64,000 nucleotides of DNA from Sabellastarte sp. h YS-2021. Taxonomy: Eukaryota > Annelida > Polychaeta > Sabellida > Sabellidae. The notes below the pieces were generated by a model. That model was not told the DNA's origin. It was given only the letters and a program-made list of their open reading frames with translations, and searched no databases. The translations under genes and the position numbers were made by a program. The stretch covers positions 153,140,221 through 153,204,220 of the forward strand of contig OZ024930.1 in assembly GCA_964017235.1 (NCBI GenBank). The letters run 5' to 3'. Positions 1 through 10,665 of this stretch are shown here, one piece after another (the stretch's first letter is position 1; each line of letters begins with the position of its first letter).

Positions 1-449
1 TTTTAGATCCCATCGCGATTTCATATAAATAGCGAGTGAGAAATTCCACTTCATCATTTACGCAGATATGTTTCGAGAGTCCTCAAGTATGCTTTGTACC
101 CTATTGCCCTTGCGTTTATGTTACATGTAAATTGTTGGAGTAGTAGTTTAAAGAGGAGCCCCCAAATATACACTCACTTGGTAATTATTCCTACACGAGA
201 GAAGCATTTGATTATATGATATTATTATTAAGTTTATTGCATCTTGAGGTTAATTTAATATTAAAGGTTTACATACCTGAGGATAGGTCTACAATAATAT
301 CAAGGGTTTACATACCTGAGGATAGGTGATGGAAAAGTATTTGTAGGGTTGATTATATTGGGGTTACACAGAGTTGAGGGTATGAGTGTTATTAGAGGTG
401 TTAACAGATTATTGGCTCAGTTCATGGAAATATTGGTGTTAGGGAGGGT
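1..449. repeat. Non-coding flank with a 23-bp direct repeat
   Basis: No convincing coding region is seen here. A 23-bp direct repeat occurs at 266-288 and 305-327 (core ACATACCTGAGGATAGGT). It lies just downstream, on the minus strand, of the retropepsin remnant. No reverse transcriptase or integrase sequence follows the protease, so the retroelement is either truncated here or its pol has been lost. Confidence 0.5.
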
Positions 450-1118
450 TTAAATAACTCTGGGTAAGCAAGCTTGGTCTGATCCATCTAACATGACACT
501 CAATCTCTGACAGTTCGGGTTACAACTCGTCTGACCTTCCACTATTACACGCCCATTAGGTGGAAGAGTGAGTAGATTTGTAAGATACACGGATTCTAAG
601 ACATCCCTCTCATCTATAACCCTCTGTTCTGCCATAGTAGCAAAAACTTGCTCCCATACTTGGCCTGCCAAATGAGTTGGCTTGATTCGATTCAGGACAT
701 TGGTTCCTAACAGCACAGGAATCTTTTCATGATAAGGAGTATTTGGGACTACCAACATGAGTGCAGAGGAAACCCCATCCTGCACTGGACACCGAAGACT
801 CACTTCAACGAAACCTAAATAGGGCAAGGTATGTCCACTGGCACTTTCCACAGTCAAAAGCCCATCCAAAGGACGAAGTTCGAAGCCTCTGGAGGTGCAG
901 TACTGAAGTGAAATGGTGCTAATCATTGATCCAGTATCGAGTAGGGCCTTCACCCTCTGCCCATTAATCCACACTTCTACCTCGCTGGGATCTCCTACTA
1001 TTTGATCCAGCAATTTCATTGAGCGCTTTGATTGACCGCTGTCAGGGGAGCGCTCTCCTTCCCTGACTCCTGTTGGTTTAAAGGACAGTTTTTCCTTGTA
1101 TGCCCCCACTTGTTTCAT
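450..1118 (-). pseudogene. Retropepsin-like aspartic protease remnant
   Basis: The 222-residue frame contains VKALLDTGSMIS, the catalytic Asp-Thr-Gly signature of a retroviral-type aspartic protease, at about residues 57-68. The hydrophobic VLLGTNVLNRI segment near residue 135 matches the conserved flap/ILG-type motif that closes the fold. Such proteases cleave the Gag-Pol polyprotein as dimers. The reading frame differs from that of the zinc knuckle just upstream, so it is no longer fused in frame to gag. The N-terminal 40 residues are partly an out-of-frame reading of the nucleocapsid region. No RT domain follows. An alternative is a domesticated DTG protease, but the flanking gag and primer binding site argue for a retroelement. 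Confidence 0.75.
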
Positions 1119-1438
1119 TTAAAGCAACGTCCATTGAACTGGCGTTTGGTACTCTTGCTAGCCTTGTTACCTCCAGGCATGATGTTCGGCTGTGATGTGT
1201 CGGTACTTGCTTTTTCCAGAGCTGTGAGCCGAGTTAGGATCTCATCCAAACTCTTCTTCAGTGTGTCTGTAACATCTGTGTTGATCTGGTTGGACTTGAC
1301 ATTTAACTTGAACTCCATTTCAGCTTTCCTTGCTTCCACAATAAATTTAGGGCTACCAATCAAAGTATCCACCTTGTGGCGAAGTGCATTTTTGATGTTG
1401 GCATTCTGAAGTTTAGTCCAGAATTGTGTGTTCACCAT
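1085..1438 (-). pseudogene. Gag nucleocapsid region with a broken CCHC zinc knuckle
   Basis: The frame is a Lys-rich, partly coiled stretch (LDEILTRLTALEKAS) followed by a basic segment and the start of a zinc knuckle. In that frame the knuckle reads Cys-Phe-Lys-stop, and the sequence past the stop keeps Trp-Gly-His and a final Cys at the right spacing. A TGA therefore stands where the second Cys of C-x2-C-x4-H-x4-C should be. Nucleocapsid knuckles bind the element's RNA. Just upstream (about 1480-1570), another frame holds an ESVTEWYTRVEDLA segment typical of the capsid C-terminal part of Ty3-type Gag. The whole stretch is a degraded gag 3' half. Confidence 0.65.
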
Positions 1439-1461
1439 CAGGTGAAAGTGGTCTGAGGAAA

Positions 1462-2603
1462 TTATTGTAGGATCTTTCCTGTGAATCCGACTTGCCAGAT
1501 CCTCAACCCGAGTATACCATTCGGTAACACTTTCCCCATTCCTCTGTGCGGCAGCATAAACTCTGCCAGCAGAACCTGTGGTGGGTTCACATCCCCATAC
1601 AGCATGTCAAAACGCTGAATAACGTCCTTAAGGGTCGCTGTTTCCCCCATGTGTAAAACCATTTCCTGAGCTTGTCCTTTCAGAGCTCGCCTAACTGACA
1701 TGAGAATCAACCTCTTTGGGATTCCTTGGTTGATATAACCCTTTACCTCAAATCGAAACTGCTCATATAAACTGTCTTTTGAAGCTCCGGAGAAAGTACT
1801 TATCCTCATTTGCTGTGCTGCGGAGGTGTACTTCCCTGATACATCCTGTTGAAAAACATCATCTGGGATAGCCCCCTGTTGCATGTAACCAGGATTCCCG
1901 GTGTAATTGGGAGATGGCACCCCAGTCTGCATAAAACTGTGTGAGGGCGGCTTGTAAAATGTCTTTGTAGGTTTACCGAGAAGATCGGCTGCATTAGCAT
2001 GTCCTGGTATTCCCGGAAAAACTTCCACCTTTGGAGGTTCCATGGCTATCTTGGGAACTCCCAAGGTAAGCTTCAAAACTTCCCGCTGCTCCGTTGTTAA
2101 TCCTGCCATCGCTTCTAATATGTCCGAGAATTTTAATGATGGGTGTGGACCTTGCTCTGCAGTCATCCCTTGGGACGAATACCCTTTCTCAGCTGATTCA
2201 GAACTGATTTTTTTAATCATTATCTCATCAGCCACTCCAGCCGATAACATTTCAATATCGACAACACTTCCCAACAGAAGTTTTCCTTCGAATTCACTCA
2301 AGATCCACTCAGCGGAACCTACATCCGCACAAAGCAAATATACGATGTAGACGTATGTGGCAAGATCCCCGTAACAATTCCCTCTTTGCTTGCCCCCATC
2401 TGTAAAACATCCTGAAGTTCGTCAGGGATAAAACCTGGCTTCAACTTACTAATATGCAGGACGTGAGATCGATCCGCCATCTCAACTTTCCTAACAATCC
2501 CGAAACTGTACAAGGTTTTCAAGAGGTAGGATTTGATAAAAGCAAAAAAAAAACTCAAATAATTGACATTCAAACAACTTCCAATTCTTGGTTTCCCAAC
2601 CAA
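1462..2603 (-). pseudogene. Gag capsid region with an RRM-like N-terminus (two frames)
   Basis: Two overlapping frames (2603-2319 and 2337-1462) carry one protein broken by a frameshift near 2320-2337. The N-terminal part (DRSHVLHISKLKP, then ICFVRM and SAEWILSEFEG) has the alternating strand/helix look of a small RNA-binding (RRM-like) fold, such as that placed before the capsid in PNMA-type Gag proteins; this comparison is an inference. The C-terminal part (MRISTFSGASKDSLYEQFRF, then VRRALKGQAQEMVLHMG, then FDMLYGDV) is the retrotransposon Gag capsid core. A further frameshift near 1560 moves the end of the capsid domain to another frame. The middle is a Pro/Gly-rich linker. Confidence 0.65.
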
Positions 2604-3898
2604 GGATGGAATTGTTTAACTCTGCTTTTGGGTCAGGGAAAAAAAAACAACCGTCAACAAACAAGTTCAGCTCAAAGCTGTTTATCTATGAACGTAAATG
2701 TTTGTCCACTGCTACGAAGTCAAGTCTGGCAGGGTTGACTTCTCAAGGTTATTGTTGCCACGGTTACTGATTTAACCTTTGGTGTTTACACAATAGAAAC
2801 AATATGAAGATGTATTTACGCAAATAAAAACAAAATTGAGATGTATTCACGCAATAAAAAAAAATAAATGTATTCCGCAAATAAAAAAAAAATAAATGTA
2901 TTCACGCAATAGAAACAATATATATATGTTTTTACGCAATAAAAAAAACAATATATAGCTAATCCAGAGAAAACTATCAATTTAGCATATCAGTCAACAG
3001 TCCCGAATTTAAAGATTCCAACATCAATTACAAAACTGAACAAGCATTCAGGTATTCAAATAATTAACACATTGTAACGCTATTTCCAAACACTATCAAA
3101 ATTTCATAAGATTCAAAACCTCACAATCTTACTGGAAATAGAACAAAAAAACAACAAGAGAAGGAAAAAAAATAATGAGAAATATTAATGATTAGAACAT
3201 ATAACAAGGATGTAATGATGAATTACCCACACTGCCGAATTTCCCCAGAAAAGAAAAAAAAATAGAATAAATGAACTCAGCCCAAATTCAAATGTACGGA
3301 TCTTCCCTTCCTATTTCCAAATTTCAACACTTTAATACATTGAACCATATGACAGCGTATACTTTTATAGCTTCTGTATCACACCACTGAGAATCCTCAA
3401 GTCGATAAAAATTTTCCACCGTAAAGCAAAACACTCAAATTTTTAAACAACAAATGTATAAGTCAAATTAACAGTTAAAGTTCACCGTTCACCAAATGTA
3501 TAAGTCAAATTTACAGTTAATAGTTCACCGTTCACCAAATATATAAGTCAAATTTACAGTTAATAGTTCACCGTGGCAATAAACATAAGAGAAAACAAAC
3601 TTCACCAATCCTGTACTTCAGTTCCCAGTCCCTGTCTGATCACGAGCAGTGTACCACGACACCCACTTCCTCCACCTCAGTTCCAGTTCACTGCCTCACA
3701 TCACACCCGGCCACTGAGGGCACTTCCGACAACAAAAGAGACTCCTCATGGCTCCTGGTGAAATGTGATACTGATGGGGCGACAATGTTGAGTAAAAGCA
3801 GAAAGAATGCGAATGTGAAGGTTGACGCTGACTGCAGGTGTTTCACTAAACAAGTTGATACACACTACACACACGAGCAAAACAGATGATGCAAGGTG
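2604..3898 (-). repeat. Retroelement leader: A-rich and 45-bp tandem repeats
   Basis: No coding sequence is supported. Two tandem repeats are visible. At about 2800-2955 a roughly 35-bp unit (TATTCACGCAAT plus an A-rich tract) occurs four to five times. At 3451-3573 a unit of about 45-50 bp (GTATAAGTCAAATT, ACAGTTAA, TTCACCGTTCACC) occurs three times. This stretch lies between the primer binding site and gag, where the 5' leader of the minus-strand element should be; 1.3 kb is long for a leader and may include later insertions. Confidence 0.45.
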
Positions 3899-3916
3899 AT
3901 CCCGGACGAGCCCCCA
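3899..3916 (-). other. tRNA-Pro-type primer binding site
   Basis: On the minus strand the 18 bases read TGGGGGCTCGTCCGGGAT, which is complementary to the 3' end of tRNA-Pro and matches the textbook proline primer binding site. It sits three bases (TTT) after a sequence ending GCGACA, as expected for the end of a 5' LTR. This fixes the orientation and the LTR/leader boundary of the element. Confidence 0.85.
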
Positions 3917-3919
3917 AAA

Positions 3920-4460
3920 TGTCGCAGTTCAATCGGTCCAGCTAACCTCACCCATGGCAACACCTCCCACCCGAGTAGTGAAGGAAACAACGATGACAAC
4001 CAGCAAACTTTATTTTTGCCTCAAATGGAACCAACAAGAAACACCTGCCCCAAACACACAACCTCAATTACACATGCTTCCAACTCTGTACTTCATGGCA
4101 GACTGTATGTCAGAACAATGCTAAGCAAACATGCTTCCAACTCTGTACCTCGTGTCAGACTGAATGTCAAATAATACTACGGGGTTCACTTCCTCTTGTC
4201 AGGGGAAGTATAGGTGCATGCTAAACTTAAAACTCAAGTACTAAACATTGGAAATCGGCAAACTAACGGAACCGCAAACGGAAACTAACAGAACCGCAAA
4301 CGGTCACACTTGGTAACCTAATTGAACTTTCTAGAGAAAATTCCACCTCTGTGAAGTGAAAATTCCAAGACAGTCTGCAAAAATTCCAGATTAAATAGTA
4401 CAAATTCCAGAGTTATATTGAAACTTTGAAATAGTAAAAATTCCTGAATTTGTTACCATT
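3920..4460 (-). repeat. LTR (partial definition) of the Ty3/Gypsy-like element
   Basis: The LTR inner boundary is at 3920, where the plus strand starts TGTCGCAGTT. An AATAAA polyadenylation signal on the minus strand is near 4010. Internal direct repeats are a 57-bp unit at 4072-4128 repeated at 4129-4171 (ACATGCTTCCAACTCTGTAC), and a 22-bp unit (GGAACCGCAAACGG) twice at about 4262-4307. The outer boundary is uncertain; 4460 is an estimate and no target-site duplication was found. Confidence 0.45.
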
Positions 4461-4731
4461 ACATACACTAAAACAATCCAAGTAATAGTTTGCCAAATAC
4501 AATGATGATTCAGTGAAATGAAAAAGTTCAGCTTAATACATAAGAGCTAGATTAAAATTTAAAAAATCATGCAAGTTTTATCGAATAAACAAACTTGATG
4601 ATGTGCAGAATATTTTTCAGAATTTAAATCTACCCCGGAAGACTATCATAAATCTATGCGTACCACTAGTTTCTAAAAAAAAATCATCGTCTGCTAAGAA
4701 AAAAATCAAGTTGGTTAAAATCCTGAGAACA

Positions 4732-4794
4732 ATGAATTGGGTTGGTGGAGCTAGGAGTCGCATTAAGTTGCACGAGCAAAAGAAAAAGCAAAAA
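4732..4794 (+). CDS. REDIC1: REDIC1 (C12orf40-like), exon 1 with start codon
   Basis: This exon encodes 21 residues beginning MNWVGGARSR and ending KKKQK, followed by GTGATG as donor (phase 0). The start resembles the conserved N-terminus of vertebrate C12orf40/REDIC1, which I recall as beginning MNWVGGSRSR and continuing through KQK into EYF; exon 2 here begins EYFARKK. In vertebrates the protein is a meiotic factor needed for class I crossovers, acting on recombination intermediates on chromosomes. The ATG has a reasonable context (ACAATGA). An upstream in-frame extension to 4603 is open but does not resemble the family, so 4732 is chosen. The donor is not ideal at +5. The identification rests on memory of the family, not on a search. 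Confidence 0.7.
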
Positions 4795-4895
4795 GTGATG
4801 ATTTGTTGTTGTATTTGATTTACGTTTGTGTTTATTTTATTAATCTTATATTGTCGCCCACACAAAATAGACGCTGCACTTCATAGACGCTTTTC

Positions 4896-5302
4896 GGTGA
4901 TTTCTAAACCACGGAAAAATGACGGAATTCCGTGACGGAAACGGAAAATCGCCTAAAAATCGCCTAATATACAAATCAAATAGTAAATCAAAGAACATAA
5001 TAAGGCTCTTTGAAATGGTATGGTTGTTCAAATTTATGTTGCAGTAAACTGAATATCTTACTTTTAAGCTATCTTATGCAAAGTTTCCAGTTTAATTATC
5101 TATCTACGACTATTCTATACGGAATAATAAACAATTTGGTGGTTGTCTTATTAAAATCAAGCAAATATTAAGCATTTTACAAGAGGGTGCTGTTCAAGAG
5201 GTCATTTTAAAGTAAATTAGGCAATATTTGGGCGATTTTAGGCGATATTTAGGCAATTTTCCGTATCGCCCAACGGAAATTCCGAACTTTAGAAACAACC
5301 AT
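4896..5302. mobile_element. hAT-like MITE, 407 bp
   Basis: The ends are inverted: the left end reads GGTGATTTCTAAACCACGG and the right end, reverse complemented, GGTTGTTTCTAAAGTTCGG. The inverted similarity runs inward over about 80 bp (CGGAAAATCGCCTAAAAATC on the left, CGATATTTAGGCAATTTTCC on the right). GCTTTTC flanks both ends (4889-4895 and 5303-5309), a 7-8 bp target duplication as made by hAT transposases. There is no coding capacity. It lies 100 bp into intron 1 of the host gene. Confidence 0.65.
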
Positions 5303-6640
5303 GCTTTTCTTTGCATTTGGGGTCAGGGTTAGGGCAATCAATGAGGAAGGGGGGGGGGGGGGGGGGGCTTGGTCAACAGGATAGTGTCCAAGGCTAGTGT
5401 CTTTTCATTTGAAAAGTATCGCCGTGTCCGGTAGATTCGACGTTCCGGCGGATTTAACGGTTCTTACTAAAAGTCTGAAAATTGCATTGTTTTATCATGA
5501 AATTCAATAATGTTATAATATTCAAAAATATATTTTTAAAGTGAGAAATATCATGTACTACACTTTCAGTAATATTGTTTCCATAATTTCTTCATGGCTT
5601 TTTGAAAACTCAGAAACTGGATCTGTTTTCCCAAGATTTGGTCTGTGCAATATATTATGAATCCAAGGGTAAAATTAGTTTTTAAATTTTATGCATGATG
5701 ACGTATGGGTACCCTCCATCTTACTTGAAGTTAAATCTTTGAAATAAAATTGCACACTTTACAAGGTCAAATCTAAAGGAACTATGAAAAGCCACAGATA
5801 TATTTTCGATATGAAAGATATTTTATTGCAGTTCATTTCATATTTGCTAAGATATTTGAAAAGTATTGTGTACACTATTATTAAGTAAGCAGAAAAAATT
5901 ACCGGTAAATGCAATAAAAATCAAGCAGAAGAACTGTTTCATCGCCTTTCCAATTTTATCCTTCAGGAACCAGAATCCGGTCCATTCCATTTTCCGGTCG
6001 AAATGCTTTTAAAATCAGACTTATGCATGTTTTTGTGCCAATATATAAACAGAAGTTATATATTCTTAAAATAGAATTGTTTTTGGGTGTACAGACGATT
6101 TTGTGAAACAAGAAAAGTGCGCTGAAATGTTTAAAATGTCACAGCAATAAATTAAAGACTACACAATTTTGTTAATAAACTGGAAATAGGTGCAACAATC
6201 ATATATAGTATGTAAGTCAGTAAGTATAGGTAATGCAGTTTATAAAATATTAAAAATACATATACATACACTCGTTGAGATACACCATCTTGTTCAAATT
6301 TTGTTAAAACATCTATAATGGTTCTTACATCTGAGCTACAAATATGATATTCAAATGATGTTAAGCTAATGGACTTACTCAACTCAATATACTCAACTTT
6401 TATTAATACTTTCTTGTTTTTGTGTGGATATTAATTTAATTAAAACAAACAGAAACACTTAAAATATCTTTCCAATTATATATTAAATATCTGTTGGTAA
6501 AGTAGTTTTTGAAATATTCACATAAGATGACAAACTCTTGAAATCCTCCATCTTGTTTTTTCATAATTTAAATGCTGGCAAAGTGAGTGTTATTTACAAA
6601 TGCATAATATTTAATATTATTTACAATCATTCATGGTCTA
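5303..6640. other. Intronic sequence, no gene; 19-bp poly-G tract
   Basis: This is AT-rich intron 1 sequence. A run of 19 G lies at 5349-5367. I see no coding exon, inverted terminal repeat or tandem array in the rest. Short open frames here have no recognisable content. Confidence 0.5.
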
Positions 6641-6659
6641 CACTGTTTTAGAATTGTTT

Positions 6660-8004
6660 GCAAGTATTTTTGTACCTTAAAAACCTCCGGAGAGGTCGGT
6701 TTGGCTAGCATTTCTAATATTTTGTCCTGGAGGTTTTGCCAACGTTCCGGTGTAGGTCTGACCCGACCGGACCGGAGATCGAACTGGTAACCTACAAAAT
6801 CGAAGACTTGTTTGGGCTCCAGTTCTGATTTTTCCAAGTTCACCAGCCAACCCAGTTTTTGACACATCTTCACCAGGACCTGAGTACGCTGGAGACAGTC
6901 CTGGTGGGAGGAAGCTCTCACTAACCAGTCGTCTAGGTACTGGTGGAGCCTTATACCCTCCCGCGTGGCCATCAGTTTCACCTCCTTTGCTACCACAGTG
7001 AACTCCAAGGGTGCTGTGGACAGACCGAAAGGCAGAGCTCTTAAGTATTTCCTGGATTGTTCCTGTATTGGTATGTGGAAGTAGGCGTCCTTGAAATCTA
7101 TGGAGGTAACCCACTCCCCCTGCTGGAGGGATGTTCTGATGGTTTCCGGTGTCTCCATTTTGAATGTTTCTGTTTTGAGAAATATGTTTAGTTTGCTCAG
7201 GTCTAGGATGGGTTTCCATTTTTTGTTGGGTTTGGGGACTAAGAACAGTCGGTTGAAAAACCCTAGAGATCTCTGATTGTGGACCAGTTCTACGGCATTT
7301 TTGTCCATAAGCTGATGTAATGCCTCCAACTGGTAGCTGTTCCTGTGAGGATTGACATAGCAGCTTATGACTGTGGGAGACCTTGTGAGGTTTGGCCAGG
7401 TCCGGAAGGGGAGGGTGTAGCCCTCTCTCAGGATTTGAACTACTTTCGGACCGGCACCCAGATTCAGCCAAGTTTGCCAAAAGTTTTGAAGTCGGGGCCC
7501 TACAGGCAGATTTGTTGCAGCAAGTTTGACATTTGTTACAGGATTTACACAACACAATTGAATGACACAAGAAGCACCTTTCACAGATTTTAATTTGTAA
7601 TCTTTTTTGACATGACAGACTGGCCACCCGGGACTTACTTCTTTCTTTTGGGAATGCCCGGGTGCAGTACAAACACGATTTACAACATTTAAGTTTACAG
7701 TTTGGTCCATCAAAAGTTCTTGTGAAATTGTCTGGCTCCCGACCAGCAGTCCTTCCTGTAACATGTCGACACAATGATTGTCATTTATAGGACTGCTGGC
7801 CCTTGGCTGGTCGCGAGGAGTAGTGTGAACCTTTGCCTCGACCTTTCTTGTGTCCCTTCCCAATATTCTTCCAAGATGGCCTGTCACTCTTGAAGGAAGA
7901 AGATTTCCTGTCACCTTTACTCTAAAGTCTTTCATAAGGGTGGTACCGACCCTTTCCTTTCGCACTAGAAGACTGACCTTTGTTTTCAAACTGCAGTATC
8001 TCAT
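6660..8004 (-). pseudogene. DIRS reverse transcriptase, truncated (copy 1)
   Basis: A 457-residue frame is open from 8004. An N-terminal basic and Cys-containing linker is followed by LREGYTLPFRTWPNLTRSP, then the RT palm. Motifs in order are FLVPKPNKKWKPILDLSKLN, VTSIDFKDAYFHIPI (first catalytic Asp), ALPFGLSTAPLEF, and HQYLDDWLV (catalytic Asp pair). The thumb has LGWLVNLEKSELEP and FVGYQFDLRSG. Family members copy the element RNA into a circular DNA intermediate. About 12-13 residues between QSRKYLR and ALPFG are missing compared with the sister copies. Homology ends near SPEVF; the last residues read flanking sequence. It overlaps the end of gag by 83 bp in another frame, a normal DIRS arrangement. 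Confidence 0.85.
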
Positions 8005-9980
8005 CTTCGGCTTTCTTAATCAGACTGTCCGGAAAGAGAGTGGAGATGTGAATGGGAGCAGTGCGTAAGCCCGCCATAGTGTCTGGTTTGACTCCAGTCC
8101 TGACGTGAGTAAGGTATGCATCTCTACGGGTTAGGGTAAGGTTGCCCATGGAAATTAACACGAACTCTGTTAGGTGCTCCATCGTCTTGGCTGCTGCCTG
8201 GCAGATGCTAGAGTTAAAGTTCATGAGGTGTTGCATTTCGTCCAGTGCGGTTGACACCTTAGCCGAGCCCTTACCCTTACTTTCAGAGCGTACAGTCCTG
8301 AATTGTTCCTGCATGTTCTGTTGTACCTTAAACAGGCACCTGTTAAAACTAGCAGCCTGGTTACAGATGACTGTAGCTTCTCGTGCCGACTTCTCCCAGC
8401 GTCTAAGTGTCTCTTGAGAGATACGTCTGGAGGTGGGATGTGAAGTGGAGAGACCAGACTGTCTAGCGATCCTACTGTAGGAACTGTTCAATTTGCACAC
8501 ATCTGTACACCAGGACGAGACTGCTGTGGGGTCAGCTTTGTGGTCGGATGACAGCCCGTACCACTTGGATTGCGACTTTGCAGGTCTCAAGAACTGGTCC
8601 ATCATCAAGCCACCGGCTTCTGAACTTCGGGAGGGATAACCCTCAACCAGAGTAATGTTCAATTTACTGAGCTTCTTGCATAACCATTCTTCTGTGGGCA
8701 TGTGGACCGAGACTTTTCCCGGAGTTGAAGACTTGGGTCCTGAAAAGGGATTATCATCAGATCCTGTAGTTGCACTGTCTAATTCAGGGATATTCGACCA
8801 GCCCATATAAGAGCGAATACCGCTCATAGTTTCCCTATAGGTCAGTTCTTCACTGATTGCCTGGTCGGGTTCATTAGTCGTGCAGTCCTGGTCCTCTGAT
8901 AATTCACCCTCCTCAGCGTGTAAGTCCACAGGAGGTCGGTCAGAGTAGTCGGAAGCTGAGGCTGAGCTGTCACTAGAAGAACTATCCCGACGTTGTCGGT
9001 GCAATGATGGTGAGCTGGAGTCGGTGGCCAGAGTGGATCTAGGCCGGTCAGACCGGACCTTAGAATCCGTAGAATGTCTGAATGAAGGGTCGGTACCAGT
9101 ATGAGGAACCGGACGGTGCCGGTCAGATGAAGGCTGGCTGGCAGGTCGGTGCTCAGAAGCAGAGTCTTTGCCAGTGCGCCCCGGTGAAGAAGGTCGGGCA
9201 GACTTCTGGTCGGTGACAAGCTGGCTGGGTGACAGATGCTGAGAAGCAGAGGTGTCTTTCCCAGTGCGCTTGGAAGATGTAGTGGTCGTCTCCGAACCGG
9301 GCTGGCTGGCTGACTGATGTAAAGATACAGAGGAGTCTGTGCCAGTGCGCCCTGAAGAAACAGGCTGAAAAAAGGGTTCGGAGTCTTTGTTAACAGTGGC
9401 TGGTGGAGAGCGTGAAGGGGGAACTTTGACCGCAGCAGAGAAAGTAGGCTGATCCACCGGTTGGAGAGACTTAGCCAAGAGAAGAGCCTCCAGCTTATTA
9501 AATCGGTCCGTCCACTTTTTATCCAGTTCATCAAACTTGGAGTCTTCGGCCGATTTGGTAGGTTTCTTAGCTTTAGATGAAGATGATGATGAGGTCTAAT
9601 CTTTCTTGGATTTCTTCTCAGGCACTGCAGGGGAAGAAGAAGTAGTAGGTTCTACAGGACCCTGGGGAAGAAGAAGTAGTAGGTTCTACAGGACCCAAAA
9701 CTGCCACTGAAGAAGGCTCAACTAACATAGAGTCTTTACTGGGAGTAGAATCCATCTTCTTTGCCTCTCTTTTTTCCTTTTTTAGTCTATAAGAGGGCGT
9801 CGAAAGTTGTAGCAATTGTTCAGGGGTGAGGATGGAACAAAAATTACACTCACTCTCTGGGTTCTTAATGCATGGATCCTCTCCCTTCTTTTTATCCCTG
9901 CAACGTGCGCAGAAAGCATGTCCATCAAAGGAAGCCATTGCATGGCCACAACTCCCCCTTTTTTGACCAGGTGAAGACAT
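7922..9980 (-). pseudogene. DIRS Gag-like ORF1 (copy 1), broken by stop and frameshift
   Basis: The start at 9980 (MSSPGQKRG) is followed by a Cys/His cluster (C-x2-H, then C-x2-C, C and C-x2-C: CGHAM, CARC, ECNFC), probably zinc-binding. A Lys-rich helix follows. An in-frame TAG near 9597 and a frameshift separate the 9980-9618 part from the 9478-7922 part. A 33-bp tandem duplication at about 9628-9697 may have caused the shift. The central part is Ser/Pro/Thr-rich with a repeated motif (RTGTDSSVSLHQSASQP and variants). The C-terminal part (ETLRRWEKSAREATVICNQA, then LTRRDAYLTHVRTGV) is helical and conserved in the sister copy. Its role as a DIRS Gag is inferred from position. Confidence 0.8.
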
Positions 9981-10085
9981 AATATTAGTCTATACACTCT
10001 CCACAACTTATAAAACAATATGTTGAAGTGAAAAAACAAACACCCTGGCAATGAAATTAAGAAAATATGAGAGCAGAAATTTCGT

Positions 10086-10281
10086 GTGAACACACCACGC
10101 GCCAAACGAAAAAGATGCCATGACGTCACGCTGTCTAGACAGGAAGCAATACCTATGCGCCACCTGGCGAGTGCACACCAGGGCCGGCCAGCCAGTATGT
10201 CTACATACAGAATGACTTTTTCTGTCGTTTGGCGGGCCGGTCCGCGCCGACCGGATAAGCTATTGTCCATTGGATAGGGTA
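10086..10281 (-). repeat. DIRS terminal repeat of copy 1
   Basis: This is the 5' end of the minus-strand copy. It shares the landmarks of the terminal repeats at 10666 and 16934: GTTTGGCGCGTGG-type inner edge, ACCTGGCG core, CTGTCGTTTGGCGGG, and outer TTGTCCATTGGATAGGG. It contains the CCGGTC-N6-GACCGG inverted pair at 10237-10254. Its outer end is followed by TTATAAAAATTTAATTTAC, the sequence found outside the right repeat of copy 2 rather than outside its left repeat. Confidence 0.8.
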
Positions 10282-10665
10282 TTAACTTATAAAAATTTAA
10301 TTTACATATTAAATTTGCAATTTTTTGTATTTTAGCATACCCCATTAATCACCATAGCAACAGTAATCTGATTGGTCGAACCCATCGTCATTTCCTTCAA
10401 ACAAAACCATATTGAGATTTAATCAATAAAATATCGATAAATACCCTATAAATTCCCAGTTTCTTTGTTAAATTGATAGAAAATGGATTTTTTCTGAGTA
10501 ATTGTATGAGTTTTGGGCACAAATTATATGTAATATAATGTATTTTTTAATTTAAATCTAAGATCATCGAATCCACCATCATTTCCTTCAAAATGTAAAC
10601 AAAACCATATTGAGATTTAATCAATAAAATATCGATAAATACCCTATAAATTCCTATTTTATTGC
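10282..10665. repeat. AT-rich spacer between head-to-head DIRS copies, with internal duplication
   Basis: There is no gene. A block of about 70 bp (CATTTCCTTCAAA, CATATTGAGATTTAATC, ATCGATAAATACCC) occurs twice, at about 10388-10452 and 10570-10650. The parts 10282-10322 and 10450-10575 match 17114-17270, on the far side of copy 2, in the same orientation. The spacer is thus a partial duplicate of the right flank of copy 2. Confidence 0.7.

Larger units (their letters stand above)
450..4460 (-). mobile_element. Ty3/Gypsy-like LTR retrotransposon remnant (LTR part, PBS, gag, protease)
   Basis: Read on the minus strand, the order is LTR part (from about 4460 down to 3920), primer binding site (3916-3899), a long leader with tandem repeats (3898-2604), gag in several broken frames (2603-1085) and an aspartic protease (1118-450). 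This is the gag-pro half of an LTR retrotransposon. No reverse transcriptase, RNase H or integrase is found after the protease, and the outer LTR boundary could not be fixed, because no matching GCGACA terminus was found to the right of 3920. The copy is dead: gag is in at least three frames and the zinc knuckle carries a stop. It lies upstream of, and opposite in strand to, exon 1 of the host gene. Confidence 0.75.
6650..10281 (-). mobile_element. DIRS-type retrotransposon copy 1, 3'-truncated
   Basis: On the minus strand the order is a terminal repeat (10281-10086), gag (9980-7922) and reverse transcriptase (8004-6660). The element stops in the RT thumb region near 6650-6690. RNase H, tyrosine recombinase and the right terminal repeat are absent. 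The RT has the YLDD variant and the LPFGLSTAP block typical of DIRS RTs. The copy is close to the one at 10666-17113 and lies head-to-head with it. Its gag has a stop and a frameshift, and its RT lacks about a dozen residues between QSRKYLR and ALPFG, so it is not functional. Confidence 0.85.

Noticed and set aside
1032-1409. 125-codon plus-strand frame
   Set aside because: It is antisense to the gag nucleocapsid region and has no independent support.
8842-9534. 230-codon minus-strand frame
   Set aside because: It is an out-of-frame shadow of the Ser-rich DIRS gag; the other frame matches the sister copies.
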